Assembly (NCBI GenBank): GCA_002709835.1
Contig: PAQX01000030.1
Coordinates: 1-40,566 of the forward strand
Source of the DNA: Deltaproteobacteria bacterium
Lineage (GTDB): Bacteria > Myxococcota_A > UBA9160 > UBA4427
Reading direction: 5' to 3'
Length of the DNA stretch: 40,566 nucleotides
A program made the translations under genes and the position numbers. Under the pieces are notes generated by a model. The model did no database searches, was not told where the DNA came from, and was given only the letters and a program-made list of their open reading frames with translations. Each line of letters opens with the position of its first letter. The stretch's first letter is position 1. This document shows, piece after piece, positions 1-8,221 of the stretch.

Positions 1-9
1 CGGCTTCCG

Positions 10-813
10 CTACTCGCCCGTGAACACCGGCGGTCGCTTCTCGATGAACGCCTTCGGGCCTTCGACCGCGTCCTTCGAGGACATGACCTTCATCCCGTGT
101 TCCATCTCGATCTTGAACGCCTCTTCCTCGGGCATCGACTCGGTCGCGCGGAGCGTCGCCAGGATCCCGGAAACGGCGAGCGGCCCGTTGCTCGAGATCC
201 GGTCCGCGATCTCGCGGGCCTTCGTGAGCGCCTGCCCGTCGGGCACGACGTGGTTCACGAGGCCGAGGTCGTAGGCGCGTTGGGCGGGAAGATCTTCGCC
301 GGCGAGGAGCATCTCCGCCGCGACCGCGTACGGAATCTGGCGGCGGAGCCGAACCGCGGAGCCGGCCATCGGAAAGAGGCCGCGCTGGACCTCGGTCACG
401 CCGAACATCGCGCTCTCGCCAGCGACGCGGATGTCGGTGCCCTGAAGGATCTCGGTTCCGCCGGCCCGGGCGAAGCCTTCGGCGGCGAGGATCACCGGCT
501 TGGTCGGGCGGTAGGTCTTGAGCCAACAGCCCAGGGAGATGTCCGGGTTCTCCATCACCCGCTTCATCCAGTCGTTCTCGGGCTTGCCCGTCCGGAGCTT
601 CGGGATCTCCGACAGATCCATGCCCGCGCAGAACGTGCTGCCCTTGCCGGTCAGGATCGCGACCCGGAGCTCGGGGTCCTCGTCGAGCTGAACCCAGGCG
701 TCGTACATGCGGCACATGACCTCGGAGTTGAAGCAGTTGCGCTTCTCCGGGCGATTCAGAGTCACGGTCAGGACGTGACCCTCTTTTTCTACGAGAACGG
801 CGGGTTCGGACAT
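10..813 (-). CDS. Enoyl-CoA hydratase/isomerase (crotonase) family protein
   Basis: A 267-residue crotonase-fold protein, the usual length for the family. The oxyanion-hole segments are visible: FCAGMDL near residues 61-67 and RAGGTE near 116-121. Glu121 and Glu141 (in FGVTEVQRGLFP) stand 20 residues apart, as the two catalytic Glu of enoyl-CoA hydratases do, so a hydratase reaction (adding water to 2-enoyl-CoA) is plausible. The substrate cannot be read from sequence. The gene reads toward the window edge and ends 9 bases from it, so downstream operon partners are not visible. Upstream lie 285 bases of non-coding DNA and then tRNA-Gln on the other strand. The N-terminal half has several Cys and Met residues (CFNSEVMCRMYD), which is unremarkable. 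Confidence 0.9.
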   Translation of the reverse strand: MSEPAVLVEKEGHVLTVTLNRPEKRNCFNSEVMCRMYDAWVQLDEDPELRVAILTGKGSTFCAGMDLSEIPKLRTGKPENDWMKRVMENPDISLGCWLKTYRPTKPVILAAEGFARAGGTEILQGTDIRVAGESAMFGVTEVQRGLFPMAGSAVRLRRQIPYAVAAEMLLAGEDLPAQRAYDLGLVNHVVPDGQALTKAREIADRISSNGPLAVSGILATLRATESMPEEEAFKIEMEHGMKVMSSKDAVEGPKAFIEKRPPVFTGE

Positions 814-1098
814 CGAGCAGGCTCCTGGCGGGTTCGAGATCGTGGGGGGCCGAGTCTACGAAAGCGGCCCGACGCTCACACCCTCGAAATCCGGGGGAAG
901 AGCTTGGCTCCCGCTCGACTCCAGCCCCCGTACGCCCAGCCGACCCCTCGACCCCGGGGGAACTCAACCGAGCGCAGCCCGGTTCCGATGAATCCAGCTC
1001 GAGCCGGACCCGGAACCAGCGCCTTCTCCTCGACGAGCGGGCCCCCATCCGGTACAAAACGGCTCCACAGAAGGGCGGGACCCCCGCCCGGCTGCCGA

Positions 1099-1172
1099 TC
1101 CCCGATCGTCTAACGGCAGGACAACAGACTCTGAATCTGTGAATCATGGTTCGAATCCATGTCGGGGATCCA
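1099..1172 (+). tRNA. tRNA-Gln (anticodon CUG), CCA encoded
   Basis: A complete cloverleaf can be drawn. The acceptor stem is TCCCCGA (1099-1105) with TCGGGGA (1162-1168). The D-arm has a GTC/GAC stem. The anticodon stem ACAGA/TCTGT encloses the loop CTCTGAA, giving anticodon CTG. The T-arm is CATGG-TTCGAAT-CCATG. The discriminator T1169 is followed by an encoded CCA (1170-1172). CUG decodes CAG, the main Gln codon expected in GC-rich coding DNA. No integrase or att-like repeat is seen at its 3' end. Confidence 0.96.
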
Positions 1173-1305
1173 CTCGCCTTTTCCCAGTCGAATCAACGGC
1201 TTCGTTGATCCTGGGGGCACTGCGCAGCTTCTTGGGCGCTGCTGTCCAAGACGCAGGAAAGAGCACGACCTAGGCTCCGCCCAAGCCGTCCGAGGAGGAG
1301 CTGAC

Positions 1306-1587
1306 GTGAAGGCCATCTGGAAGGGCGAGATTCTCGCCGAGAGTGACGAGACCGTCGTGGTCGAAGGGAACCATTACTTCCCCGCCGACTCGCTGCGCCG
1401 CGAGTTCTTCGCGCCGAGCGACCAGAAGACCTCGTGCCATTGGAAGGGCCAGGCCTCCTACTACGACATCGTCGTCGGGGATGACCGGAACGCCGGCGCC
1501 GCGTGGGTCTACGAGACGCCCAAGGATGCGGCCGCGGAGATCAAGGACCGCGTCGCGTTCTGGCGCGGGGTCGAGGTGACCGACTGA
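1306..1587 (+). CDS. DUF427 domain protein
   Basis: A 93-residue protein matching the small DUF427 family: KAIWKGEILAES near the start, then the hallmark TSCHWKGQASYYDI and AAWVYETP segments and a C-terminal VAFWRGVEV. The reading frame is open further upstream, but GTG at 1306 is chosen because a strong ribosome binding site (GAGGAGG) lies at 1293-1299 and the protein then begins exactly where family members do. The family's biochemical role is not established, so no function is assigned. It stands alone between tRNA-Gln and a convergent membrane-protein gene. Confidence 0.88.
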   Translation: MKAIWKGEILAESDETVVVEGNHYFPADSLRREFFAPSDQKTSCHWKGQASYYDIVVGDDRNAGAAWVYETPKDAAAEIKDRVAFWRGVEVTD

Positions 1588-1630
1588 ACGTCCGGGCGTC
1601 GTCGCCACGCGCCCCGGTGTTCCGTAGCGA

Positions 1631-2032
1631 TCACGAGCGGCGATCCGACACGCCCGCCGGCTTCGCGAACCAGAGCGCCAGGGCGGGCACGCTGAAGAGC
1701 GCGAGCTGCCAGAGGCCGGCGAAAGGGCCGCCGCCGTTCGGACTCGTGAGATTCCAGACGAGGTGGCCGACCGCGATCGTCTCCGCGTAGACCGACGCCC
1801 AGGGCCAGACCCAGGGCTTCTGCGTCCAATACGCCCAGGCGCCGACGGCGAAGATCGCCCAGTGGAGCGGCGCGGTCGCGATCGCCCAGAAGCCGCGCAC
1901 CTCGAAGCCGAACCAGACTTCCGTGTCGCGCACCTCGGGAAGCGCGAGATCCCGCACGACGAGGAAGACGACCGTCACCGCGCAGAAACCGGCGATCGCG
2001 GTCGCCCACCAAGGACGCGGGGCTCGGGTCAT
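1631..2032 (-). CDS. Small integral membrane protein, unknown function
   Basis: A 133-residue hydrophobic protein with about four predicted membrane spans (near residues 8-26, 46-66, 72-92 and 104-122). It is rich in Trp (WFGFEVRGFW, WAYWTQKPWVWPWASVY). ATG at 2032 is preceded by GGAGAG. I do not recognise a named family. The conserved-looking Trp/Pro segments and the regular span pattern argue for a real gene, and the overlapping alternative frames lack such a pattern. It is convergent with the DUF427 gene, and its upstream neighbour on the same strand is tRNA-Ser. Confidence 0.7.
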   Translation of the reverse strand: MTRAPRPWWATAIAGFCAVTVVFLVVRDLALPEVRDTEVWFGFEVRGFWAIATAPLHWAIFAVGAWAYWTQKPWVWPWASVYAETIAVGHLVWNLTSPNGGGPFAGLWQLALFSVPALALWFAKPAGVSDRRS

Positions 2033-2143
2033 CGGCTCTCCGGGAGCAGCCGGCTCGTCCGGCGCGACCGGGACACCCGGATCGAGCGGACCGCCGGGAG
2101 GATGGCAGTCGAGGCGGAGCGGCAGCCGTGAAGGAAAACGTCG

Positions 2144-2231
2144 TGGCGGAGAGAGTGGGATTCGAACCCACGAGGGCTTTCACCCTGCCGGTTTTCAAGA
2201 CCGGTGCCTTCAACCGCTCGGCCATCTCTCC
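2144..2231 (-). tRNA. tRNA-Ser (anticodon UGA), CCA encoded
   Basis: On the minus strand the sequence starts GGAGAGATGGCCGAGCGG and ends TCTCTCC-G-CCA. Acceptor stem GGAGAGA/TCTCTCC, anticodon stem CCGGT/ACCGG with loop CTTGAAA (anticodon TGA), a long class-II variable arm and a GGGTTCGAATCCC T-arm identify tRNA-Ser. The CCA end is encoded (2144-2146 on the plus strand reads TGG). This is a serine tRNA, not tRNA-Sec: the UGA here is the anticodon, whereas tRNA-Sec has UCA. Confidence 0.96.
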
Positions 2232-2400
2232 GCGCTCGCGGCGTCCGCGATGACGCCAAGGCTATCGCTGACCGCGCCGCGACACCAAGGTAGTCTCAAG
2301 AGGCCTTCCCTCCCGGAAGTCCTCCCACGTCGCGGTCCGTCGCCCATGAAGCGATCGACGCGCTCGCGGCACAGCCTCAGCAGACGAGAAGGAATCGAAG

Positions 2401-3192
2401 ATGGATCTACAGCTCCACGGCAAGCGTGCGCTCATCACGGGCAGCTATCGCGGAACCGGTGCCGGTCTCGCTCGCGTGATGGCCCGGGAAGGCGCGATCG
2501 TCCACGTCCATGGTTTCGAACTCGAGCCCGCGGAGGCGGTCGCCCAGTCCATCCGCCAGGAGGGCTTCGAGGCCCACGCGGTCGCCGGGGACATCCGGAC
2601 CGACGACGGGGCCCGGGACGTGGCCGCGACCGTCGGCGAGATCGACGTCCTCGTGAACAACTACGGTGTCGCCGAGGGCGGATCCTGGGAGAGCCCGACC
2701 GAAGACTGGATCGACATCTACGAGAAGAACGTGCTCTCCGGCGTGCGCCTCGTCCACGCGCTGACCCCCGGCATGAAGACGCGCGGCTGGGGTCGCGTGA
2801 TCTTCCTCTCGACCGTCGGCTACGTCCGCCCGAACTCGCGGATGCCCCACTACTACGCGTCGAAGACCGCGCTGATCAACATGACCGTCTCCCTCGCGAA
2901 GGAGCTCGCGAACACCGGGATCACGGTGAACTGCGTGAGCCCCGGAATCATCGCGACCGAAGAGATTCGCGAGATGTTCCGAAGCCGCGCCGCGAAGAAC
3001 GGCGAGCCGACGGACTGGCCCAGCCTCGAGAAGGAGGCGGCCCTGAACGGCCCGATGGCGAATCCCGCCGGCATCATCGGCGACCCCGAAGACATCGGGC
3101 ACCTCATCGCGTTCCTCGCGAGCGACCGCGCCCGCTACATCAACGCCGCCAACCTGCGGATCGACGGCGGCACCGCCGACTCGATCCAGTAG
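2401..3192 (+). CDS. SDR family NAD(P)-dependent oxidoreductase
   Basis: A classical short-chain dehydrogenase/reductase of 263 residues. Visible are the cofactor motif TGSYRGTG (13-20), an NNYG motif (86-89, where NNAG is usual), the catalytic Ser137 in FLSTVG, the YxxxK pair Tyr151/Lys155, and the C-terminal INAANLRIDGGT segment typical of the family. It would oxidise or reduce a hydroxyl/keto group with NAD(P)(H); the substrate is unknown. The ATG at 2401 has GAGAAGGA about 8 bases upstream. It is convergent with the MFS gene, 15 bases apart. The Tyr in NNYG is a minor departure seen in scattered SDRs. Confidence 0.92.
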   Translation: MDLQLHGKRALITGSYRGTGAGLARVMAREGAIVHVHGFELEPAEAVAQSIRQEGFEAHAVAGDIRTDDGARDVAATVGEIDVLVNNYGVAEGGSWESPTEDWIDIYEKNVLSGVRLVHALTPGMKTRGWGRVIFLSTVGYVRPNSRMPHYYASKTALINMTVSLAKELANTGITVNCVSPGIIATEEIREMFRSRAAKNGEPTDWPSLEKEAALNGPMANPAGIIGDPEDIGHLIAFLASDRARYINAANLRIDGGTADSIQ

Positions 3193-3207
3193 TCGGCGCC
3201 GCCGCGC

Positions 3208-4563
3208 TCAGACGACCGCCCGCTCGCCGCGCTGCTCTTCGAGAGACCCGAGGATGGCCTCGTGCTGGGTGTGGCCCAGCGTATAGGTCCGCGCGATCCA
3301 GAGGCTCCCCAGGATGAACAGGATGGGCACGCCCGCGGTGAGCGCGCGGATCGTGAACAGGACGGCGTCGCGATTCTGGGCGTTCGGCTGGAAGCCGACC
3401 ACGTCGAGGACCGCGAGCCCGACGAAGACGCCGCTTGCGCCGGCGATCTTCCGGACGAACATGAAGATCCCCATGAAGACGCCCTCGCGGCGCTCGCCGC
3501 AGGCAAGCTCGTCCTCGTCCGCGATGTCCGCGACCATCGACCAGGGCATCATGTCCGCCGCCGCGTAGCCGAAGCCGGAGAGCAGGCTGACTGCGACCAT
3601 GCCCGCATAGGGCCACTCCGGCTGGAAGGTCAGCAGGCCGAGGAAGGTCGTCATCCAGCCGATGCAGGCCCAGCGGTAGACCTCGGCCTTGTCTCGCCCC
3701 CGCGCGAAGCGGAGCCATAGCGGCATCGCGAGGACCGTTCCCATGATGAACGAGAACATCATGCTGTCGAAGTAGTCGGGTTTTCCGATCACGTACGTGA
3801 AGTAGTGGAGGAAGAGCGCGAGGGGAAGATCGATCGCGATGCGTCCGAGCGCGAAGAGGCCGAGGAGCCGGGCGAAGTTCCGGTTCTGCGTGATGACGGA
3901 GACGTACTCGACGAGCGGGACCGGTTCGTGGATCTCCGCGGGAGGCCGCTCCCAGGTCACCCACCAGATCGGCAGCCAGGGCCAGACGATCCAGAGCGCG
4001 AAGACCGCCCCGGTCATCGCCCAGGCCGGCGCGTCGCCCCCGAACGCCGCGACCAGCGGCCGGAACGCGACCGCGATCAAGAGCGTGCCCATCAGCGAGA
4101 GGGCCGACCGGAAGGTCACGAGCGCGGTTCGCTCGTCATAGCTGTCGGTCAGGTCCGGCATCAACGAGTAGTAGGGAATCGCACAGACGGTCATGCTGAT
4201 GCTGATCAGAACGTAGACGCCGGCGTAGAAGGCGAACTGCCCGACGTCGCCTTCGAAGCTCGGCGCGGACCAGATCGCCGCGAACGAGAGCGCGAAGGGG
4301 ATCGCACCGATCAGGAGATAGGGACGCCGCCGGCCGGCCTTCCAGCGCGTCCGATCCGAAAGCCGCCCCATCCAGATGTCCGAGATCGCATCGACGCTCC
4401 GTCCCACGAGCGGGACGAGCCCGGCGAGCCACGGCCGCATCTCCACCACATCGGTCAGATAGAAAGGAAAGACCATCGTGAGCGCGACGAGCGCCACGTT
4501 GATGGAGTGGTCCCCGAGTCCGAAGACGAATTTCAGGTGGAAGGGGAGCCGCGAGTCCTGCAC
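3208..4563 (-). CDS. MFS transporter of the GPH (MelB-like) type
   Basis: A 451-residue protein with about twelve membrane spans. The N-terminal half carries the GPH/MFS_2 signature GRLSDRTRWKAGRRRPYLLIG after the second or third span, the loop motif used by sugar:cation symporters such as MelB. The second half contains MPWSMVADIADEDELACGERREGVFMG, also characteristic of this family (the D-E-x-x-x-G-x-R-R-E-G segment). It sits in the inner membrane as a secondary transporter. Family members outside the sugar specialists occur widely next to lipid-catabolism genes, so the substrate is left open. The likely start is GTG at 4563; no clear ribosome binding site precedes it. It is divergent from the DUF1624-type gene across about 88 bases. 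Confidence 0.88.
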   Translation of the reverse strand: MQDSRLPFHLKFVFGLGDHSINVALVALTMVFPFYLTDVVEMRPWLAGLVPLVGRSVDAISDIWMGRLSDRTRWKAGRRRPYLLIGAIPFALSFAAIWSAPSFEGDVGQFAFYAGVYVLISISMTVCAIPYYSLMPDLTDSYDERTALVTFRSALSLMGTLLIAVAFRPLVAAFGGDAPAWAMTGAVFALWIVWPWLPIWWVTWERPPAEIHEPVPLVEYVSVITQNRNFARLLGLFALGRIAIDLPLALFLHYFTYVIGKPDYFDSMMFSFIMGTVLAMPLWLRFARGRDKAEVYRWACIGWMTTFLGLLTFQPEWPYAGMVAVSLLSGFGYAAADMMPWSMVADIADEDELACGERREGVFMGIFMFVRKIAGASGVFVGLAVLDVVGFQPNAQNRDAVLFTIRALTAGVPILFILGSLWIARTYTLGHTQHEAILGSLEEQRGERAVV

Positions 4564-4636
4564 AGGGGGAGCCTACACGACCCCCCTCCCCGTCGAACCG
4601 ACCGCCGGTCGCGAGGGCGGCGGGCGCTCGGACGGG

Positions 4637-4642
4637 TATCCT
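4637..4642 (+). promoter_or_regulatory. Candidate -10 element of a leaderless gene (TATCCT)
   Basis: The string CGGGTATCCT (4633-4642) ends 9 bases before the ATG at 4652, and no Shine-Dalgarno sequence fits that start. The same ten bases occur on the minus strand 7 bases before the ATG of the thioredoxin-fusion gene at 12403. A -10 hexamer this close to the start codon would give a transcript beginning at or beside the ATG. No good -35 match is seen, so this is an inference from position and recurrence. Confidence 0.35.
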
Positions 4643-4651
4643 TGGCGCGCG

Positions 4652-5842
4652 ATGACTGACCCCCGCAAGGACATGAGCCGACTCGCCGCGATCGACTGGA
4701 TGCGTGGATTCGTGATGGTCCTGATGGCGGTCGATCACGCGTCGCAGATGTGGAACGGCGGGCGTGTGTCCTCGGACTCGGCCTACCTCGCCAACCTCTT
4801 TGTCGGCGGCGAGTACTGGATCCCGGGAACGGAGCTCGATCCCGCCCAGTTCTTCACCCGCTGGATCACCCATCTCTGCGCCCCGACCTTCCTCTTCCTC
4901 TCGGGCACGTCTCTCGCGATGAGCCTCGAGAAGCGGCGGGCGCTCGGGATGGCCGAACGCGAGCTCGACCGTCATCTGCTGATTCGCGCGGGCATCCTTC
5001 TCGCCTGCGAAGGGTTCCTCTCTCTCATGGCGGGAACCGGGGTCCTGATGCTCCAGGTGCTCTTCGCGATCGGCGCCTCGATGATCGCGATGGTCGTCCT
5101 GCGTCGACTTCCAACGGCGGTTCTCCTCGCGATCGGCCTCGCCTGGCTGGCTGGAAGCGAGTTCATCCTCTTCTACCTGTTCCCGATCCCGAACGACCTC
5201 TCGACTGGCGCGGTCGGTCACTTCTCGACGCTGACCACGCTGCTCTTCGTTCCGGGCAACGGCGAGTTCGTCGCGAACGCGTATCCGATGGCCCATTGGC
5301 TCGCGATGATGCTGCTCGGCTGGGCCTTCGGGCGGCATCTCCTCGCCCAGCCGGCAAACGAGACCGGCCGCCAGGAGACGGAGAAACTTCTTCTTCTCTG
5401 CGGGCTGACCGCTCTGCTCCTCTGGTCGTTCATCCGCAGTCACAACGGATACGGAAACATGGGCTTGCTGCGGGACGACCGGTCGGTCATCCAGTTCCTT
5501 CACATGTCGAAGTACCCGCCGGCCCTCGCCTACTCGCTCCTGGAGCTCGGCCTGATGGCTCTCGGCCTCGTGATCTGTCTGCGAACCGAGCGGCGCCTGA
5601 CGAAGCCAGCGAACCCGAACAACCCGCTCCTCGTCTACGGTCAGACGGCGCTCTTCTTCTACATGCTCCATTTCATCGTGCTCGGGGCGGCAGCGACGGC
5701 GATCACGGGCGGCATGATGCTCCGCGGGCTCCAGGAGACCTGGCTCGCCGCGGGGGGCGTTCTCGTCGTGCTCTATCCGGCTTGCGTCTGGTTCCGCAAC
5801 CTGAAGCGACGCCATCCCGAGAGCGTCCTTCAATACTTTTGA
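4652..5842 (+). CDS. DUF1624 / heparan-alpha-glucosaminide N-acetyltransferase-like membrane protein
   Basis: A 396-residue polytopic membrane protein. It begins with RLAAIDWMRGFVMVLMAVDHAS, the hallmark first span of the DUF1624/HGSNAT catalytic family, in which His and Arg at this membrane edge are conserved. About ten further spans follow, including LCAPTFLFLSGTSLAMSLEKR and the C-terminal LLVYGQTALFFYMLHF, both family-typical. By analogy it may transfer an acyl group across the membrane, but the acceptor is unknown. The frame is open well upstream; ATG 4652 is preferred because homologues start just before the first span. ATG 4673 is an alternative. It has no Shine-Dalgarno sequence, but a TATCCT box lies close by. 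Confidence 0.85.
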   Translation: MTDPRKDMSRLAAIDWMRGFVMVLMAVDHASQMWNGGRVSSDSAYLANLFVGGEYWIPGTELDPAQFFTRWITHLCAPTFLFLSGTSLAMSLEKRRALGMAERELDRHLLIRAGILLACEGFLSLMAGTGVLMLQVLFAIGASMIAMVVLRRLPTAVLLAIGLAWLAGSEFILFYLFPIPNDLSTGAVGHFSTLTTLLFVPGNGEFVANAYPMAHWLAMMLLGWAFGRHLLAQPANETGRQETEKLLLLCGLTALLLWSFIRSHNGYGNMGLLRDDRSVIQFLHMSKYPPALAYSLLELGLMALGLVICLRTERRLTKPANPNNPLLVYGQTALFFYMLHFIVLGAAATAITGGMMLRGLQETWLAAGGVLVVLYPACVWFRNLKRRHPESVLQYF

Positions 5843-5990
5843 GCTGAAGCGCCGTCGGACGCCGGGGGCGCCGCACGCCCTTGGCCCCTCCCCCGGACCG
5901 GTCACCTCCGCGGGAACCATCCCGCCCTGGGGAGCGTCGCATCGTGTGTCTCCCAGACACGCCGCGCACGCCGCGGCGGAGGAATCCGCC

Positions 5991-6701
5991 ATGCGCCCCC
6001 CGACCCGTCCTCGCCCGCTCCCCGAACGACCCTCCCGAACCGGCCTCGCCCTGGCCGTGACCCTGATCGGGTCGACCGCCACCGCCACCGCCCCCGGCGC
6101 CGACGCCTGTCGGGACCTCGGGCCCGATGCCACGGCGCAGGTCTCGCTCGCGCTTTCCTCCGACGTCGACCCGATCATCGGCATCGCCGTCTTCGAGACC
6201 CGCGACGAAGAGGGCAACGTCACGAATCGCGAGTGTCATGCGAACGTGCGGATCCCGATCGACGCGTTCCCCTCGGTTTCGAACCGGATCGATACGAACG
6301 CCATCGCCCGGGCGATCCAGGAGAGCGCCGCGGCCTTCGAGGCGGAGAGTTGCGGCGTCACGATCGCCTACGATGGCCCGGAAGACGATCTCTCCCTGGC
6401 GGAAGAGTGCGTGACTGCGCGCTTCGGCTTCTCGTCCTCGGACTACTGGACGCAGGAATCGGAGTCGAGCTGCTGGAGCGACGAGACGCTCTTGCGCTTC
6501 GAGGAAGCGGAACGCTCGAGACAGATCCGGGAGGCCCGGGACGCCGCCGAAGCCGACGCCTTCGCGGCCGCGGAGGACGGGCTCGAGGAGTGGGGCGAGA
6601 GCCTAGATGCGGAGGCCGCCTTCGCGGCGTCCGAGGAAGTGCTGGTCACGACCGCGGGCGTCGACACGTCCATCCTCGGTGTCCGCTCGTTCGAAGACTG
6701 A
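5991..6701 (+). CDS. Secreted protein of unknown function
   Basis: A 236-residue protein. ATG 5991 is chosen because GGCGGAGGAA lies at 5975-5984. The N-terminus is Arg/Pro-rich, followed by a hydrophobic stretch (LALAVTLIGSTATATA, about residues 19-34), consistent with a signal peptide cleaved before Cys40. The mature part has five Cys (near CRDL, RECHAN, ESCGVT, EECVTA, SSCWSD), which suggests disulfides in the periplasm or outside. The last ~90 residues are strongly acidic and Ala/Glu-rich and probably form a helix or coiled coil. I recognise no family. It stands alone between the DUF1624-type gene and a convergent NTF2-like gene. Confidence 0.68.
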   Translation: MRPPTRPRPLPERPSRTGLALAVTLIGSTATATAPGADACRDLGPDATAQVSLALSSDVDPIIGIAVFETRDEEGNVTNRECHANVRIPIDAFPSVSNRIDTNAIARAIQESAAAFEAESCGVTIAYDGPEDDLSLAEECVTARFGFSSSDYWTQESESSCWSDETLLRFEEAERSRQIREARDAAEADAFAAAEDGLEEWGESLDAEAAFAASEEVLVTTAGVDTSILGVRSFED

Positions 6702-6737
6702 TGCGCCGCGTCGGCGTCGGCTCCGCCTCTCCGCCTT

Positions 6738-6754
6738 TCCGACACATCGTCGGA
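6738..6754. terminator. Hairpin between convergent genes
   Basis: TCCGAC-ACATC-GTCGGA forms a perfect 6-bp stem with a 5-base loop, in the 88-base gap between the convergent secreted-protein and NTF2-like genes. There is no U-tract on either side, so termination is inferred only from position. Confidence 0.28.
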
Positions 6755-6789
6755 GGAGCGGAAGACGGGGCTCGATCCCTGGTCCGGGC

Positions 6790-7260
6790 CTAGCCTCGAG
6801 CGGCCTTCTCGGCTTCGACCTTCTGCTTCGCCGCCATCCATCCCTGGATCATCTTCCCGAAGTTCGCCGGATTGTACGCGTCCTCTTCGTAGGACCACTG
6901 CATGTTGCCGGCGTACTTCAGGATCGTGATGTTGTGTTCCTGATGGATGCTGCCGTCGCCCGGGTCGACCATCCGGTTCCAGACCTTGGCGATGATCATG
7001 CCCTTGTCTTCGTCGATCGTGTACCAGTCGATCGGGAAGTAGCGCATGTCCCGGTTGATCGGCTCTTCCATCGTCTTCTGGATCCAGGTGTAGATCGCTT
7101 CGCGACCGCCGAAGGCGCCGTAGTGATGTTCCACGTAGGTGGCGTCCTCGGTGAACATGTCGGCCCACTTCCGCCAATCGCCGGACGTGCCCGCCGCGAG
7201 CGCCGTCTTCTGATAGATCTCGAAGGCTTCTTCCAGTTCGTCCCGACTCCAGCGTCCCAT
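6790..7260 (-). CDS. NTF2-like / SnoaL-like protein
   Basis: A 156-residue protein with the layout of the NTF2/SnoaL fold: an N-terminal helix (ELEEAFEIYQKTALAAG), the DWRKWADMFTEDATYVEHHYG segment that is the fold's signature (helix, then a strand leading to aromatic and His residues), GGREAIYTWIQKTM, and a strand-rich second half. Members of this fold act as small isomerases, dehydratases or cyclases, or have no known activity. In the context of CoA and steroid-like metabolism a dehydratase or isomerase role is possible but not shown. ATG 7260 follows a strong GAGGAGAG. It is divergent from the tyrosine phosphatase gene. Confidence 0.85.
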   Translation of the reverse strand: MGRWSRDELEEAFEIYQKTALAAGTSGDWRKWADMFTEDATYVEHHYGAFGGREAIYTWIQKTMEEPINRDMRYFPIDWYTIDEDKGMIIAKVWNRMVDPGDGSIHQEHNITILKYAGNMQWSYEEDAYNPANFGKMIQGWMAAKQKVEAEKAARG

Positions 7261-7360
7261 CGTCTCTCTCCTCGGTTCGGCCGCGAGCCCGCGGCGACCT
7301 CCGAGTCTATGGAGCCCGTGCGACGCCGCAATCCACCCCGGCGGGCGGGAATCGCGGCGT

Positions 7361-7366
7361 TATGAT
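7361..7366 (+). promoter_or_regulatory. Candidate -10 element (TATGAT)
   Basis: CGTTATGAT lies in the divergent gap, 38 bases before the phosphatase GTG. TATGAT differs from the TATAAT consensus at one position. No convincing -35 hexamer is seen at 16-18 bases. The same nine bases CGTTATGAT recur on the minus strand upstream of the acyl-CoA dehydrogenase operon (36878-36886). Confidence 0.35.
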
Positions 7367-7404
7367 TTCGTTCCCCGCCGACGACGTGCGGAAAGGAGCG
7401 CCCC

Positions 7405-8193
7405 GTGACCGATTTCCGAGCCCCCTCGCCCCTCCAGTTCGAGAAGGTCGCCAACTTCCGGGACATGGGCGGCCACACCACCCATGACGGTCGTCGTCTC
7501 GCCCCCGGCCGCCTGCTCCGCGCCGGCCACCTCGCCCACGCGACCGACGACGACATCGCCCTCCTCGAGCCCTTCGGGCTGAAACGCGTCTTCGATTTCC
7601 GGACGGCCAAGGACATCGAGCAGGAGGGCGAGGACCGCCTGACGAGCCAGGCGGAGAGCATCCTGCTGCCGATGCCCGACCCGGCCAAGGGCGCGGACAT
7701 CCGTGACCTGATGGAGAACGCCGGCCCCGAGGACATGGATCGGATCTTCGGCGACGGGAAGGCCGAGCAGATGATGATCGAGTCCGCCGCCGGCCTCGTG
7801 CGCGAACGCCGCGAGCCCTACTCCCTCTTCCTGAAAGCCCTGGCGGAGCCGACCCACGTCCCCGCGCTCTTCCACTGCTCGGCGGGCAAGGACCGCGCCG
7901 GGTGGGCGGGCTCCGTCGTCCTCCTCACGCTCGGTGTGCCGGAAGACCAGGTGATCGAGCAGTACCTGCTGAGCAATCGCGCCGGGGCCGAGATCATCGA
8001 GCGCAGCAAGCAGCAGGGGAACGCCTGGTGGCACGATGCTCTCGCGCCCCTGATCGGCGTGCGGGAGTCCTACATCCAGTCGTCCTTCGACGCCGTCACC
8101 GCGGACTGGGGCGACTTCGACACCTATCTCTCGCAGGGCCTCGGCCTCTCCGACGCCGAGCGAGAAGCGATCCAGAACAACCTGCTCGAGTAG
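7405..8193 (+). CDS. Tyrosine-protein phosphatase (Y_phosphatase3-like)
   Basis: A 262-residue protein with the CX5R phosphatase signature HCSAGKDRAG, placing nucleophile Cys158 and Arg164. The N-terminal NFRDMGGH and the LLRAGHLAHATDDDIALL segment are typical of the bacterial family often annotated as tyrosine-protein phosphatase (PtpA/LipA-like). It probably removes phosphate from protein or lipid substrates; the Lys inside the loop (CSAGKDR) is a feature shared with lipid-phosphatase members, so a phosphoinositide-type substrate is possible. The start is GTG 7405 with AAAGGAG at 7392-7398. The next SDR gene follows 28 bases later, with its own AAAGGAG, so the pair likely form an operon. 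Confidence 0.9.
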   Translation: MTDFRAPSPLQFEKVANFRDMGGHTTHDGRRLAPGRLLRAGHLAHATDDDIALLEPFGLKRVFDFRTAKDIEQEGEDRLTSQAESILLPMPDPAKGADIRDLMENAGPEDMDRIFGDGKAEQMMIESAAGLVRERREPYSLFLKALAEPTHVPALFHCSAGKDRAGWAGSVVLLTLGVPEDQVIEQYLLSNRAGAEIIERSKQQGNAWWHDALAPLIGVRESYIQSSFDAVTADWGDFDTYLSQGLGLSDAEREAIQNNLLE

Positions 8194-8221
8194 CTCGACT
8201 CGAGCAAAGGAGTCTCACGAG

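Noticed and set aside
1099..1172. tRNA-Gln as an integration site
   Set aside because: No integrase, no duplicated tRNA 3' end and no change in gene style was seen nearby.
4136..6223. 695-residue minus-strand open frame
   Set aside because: It is antisense to the DUF1624-type gene and other coding sequence, and its translation is charged low-complexity with no family character.
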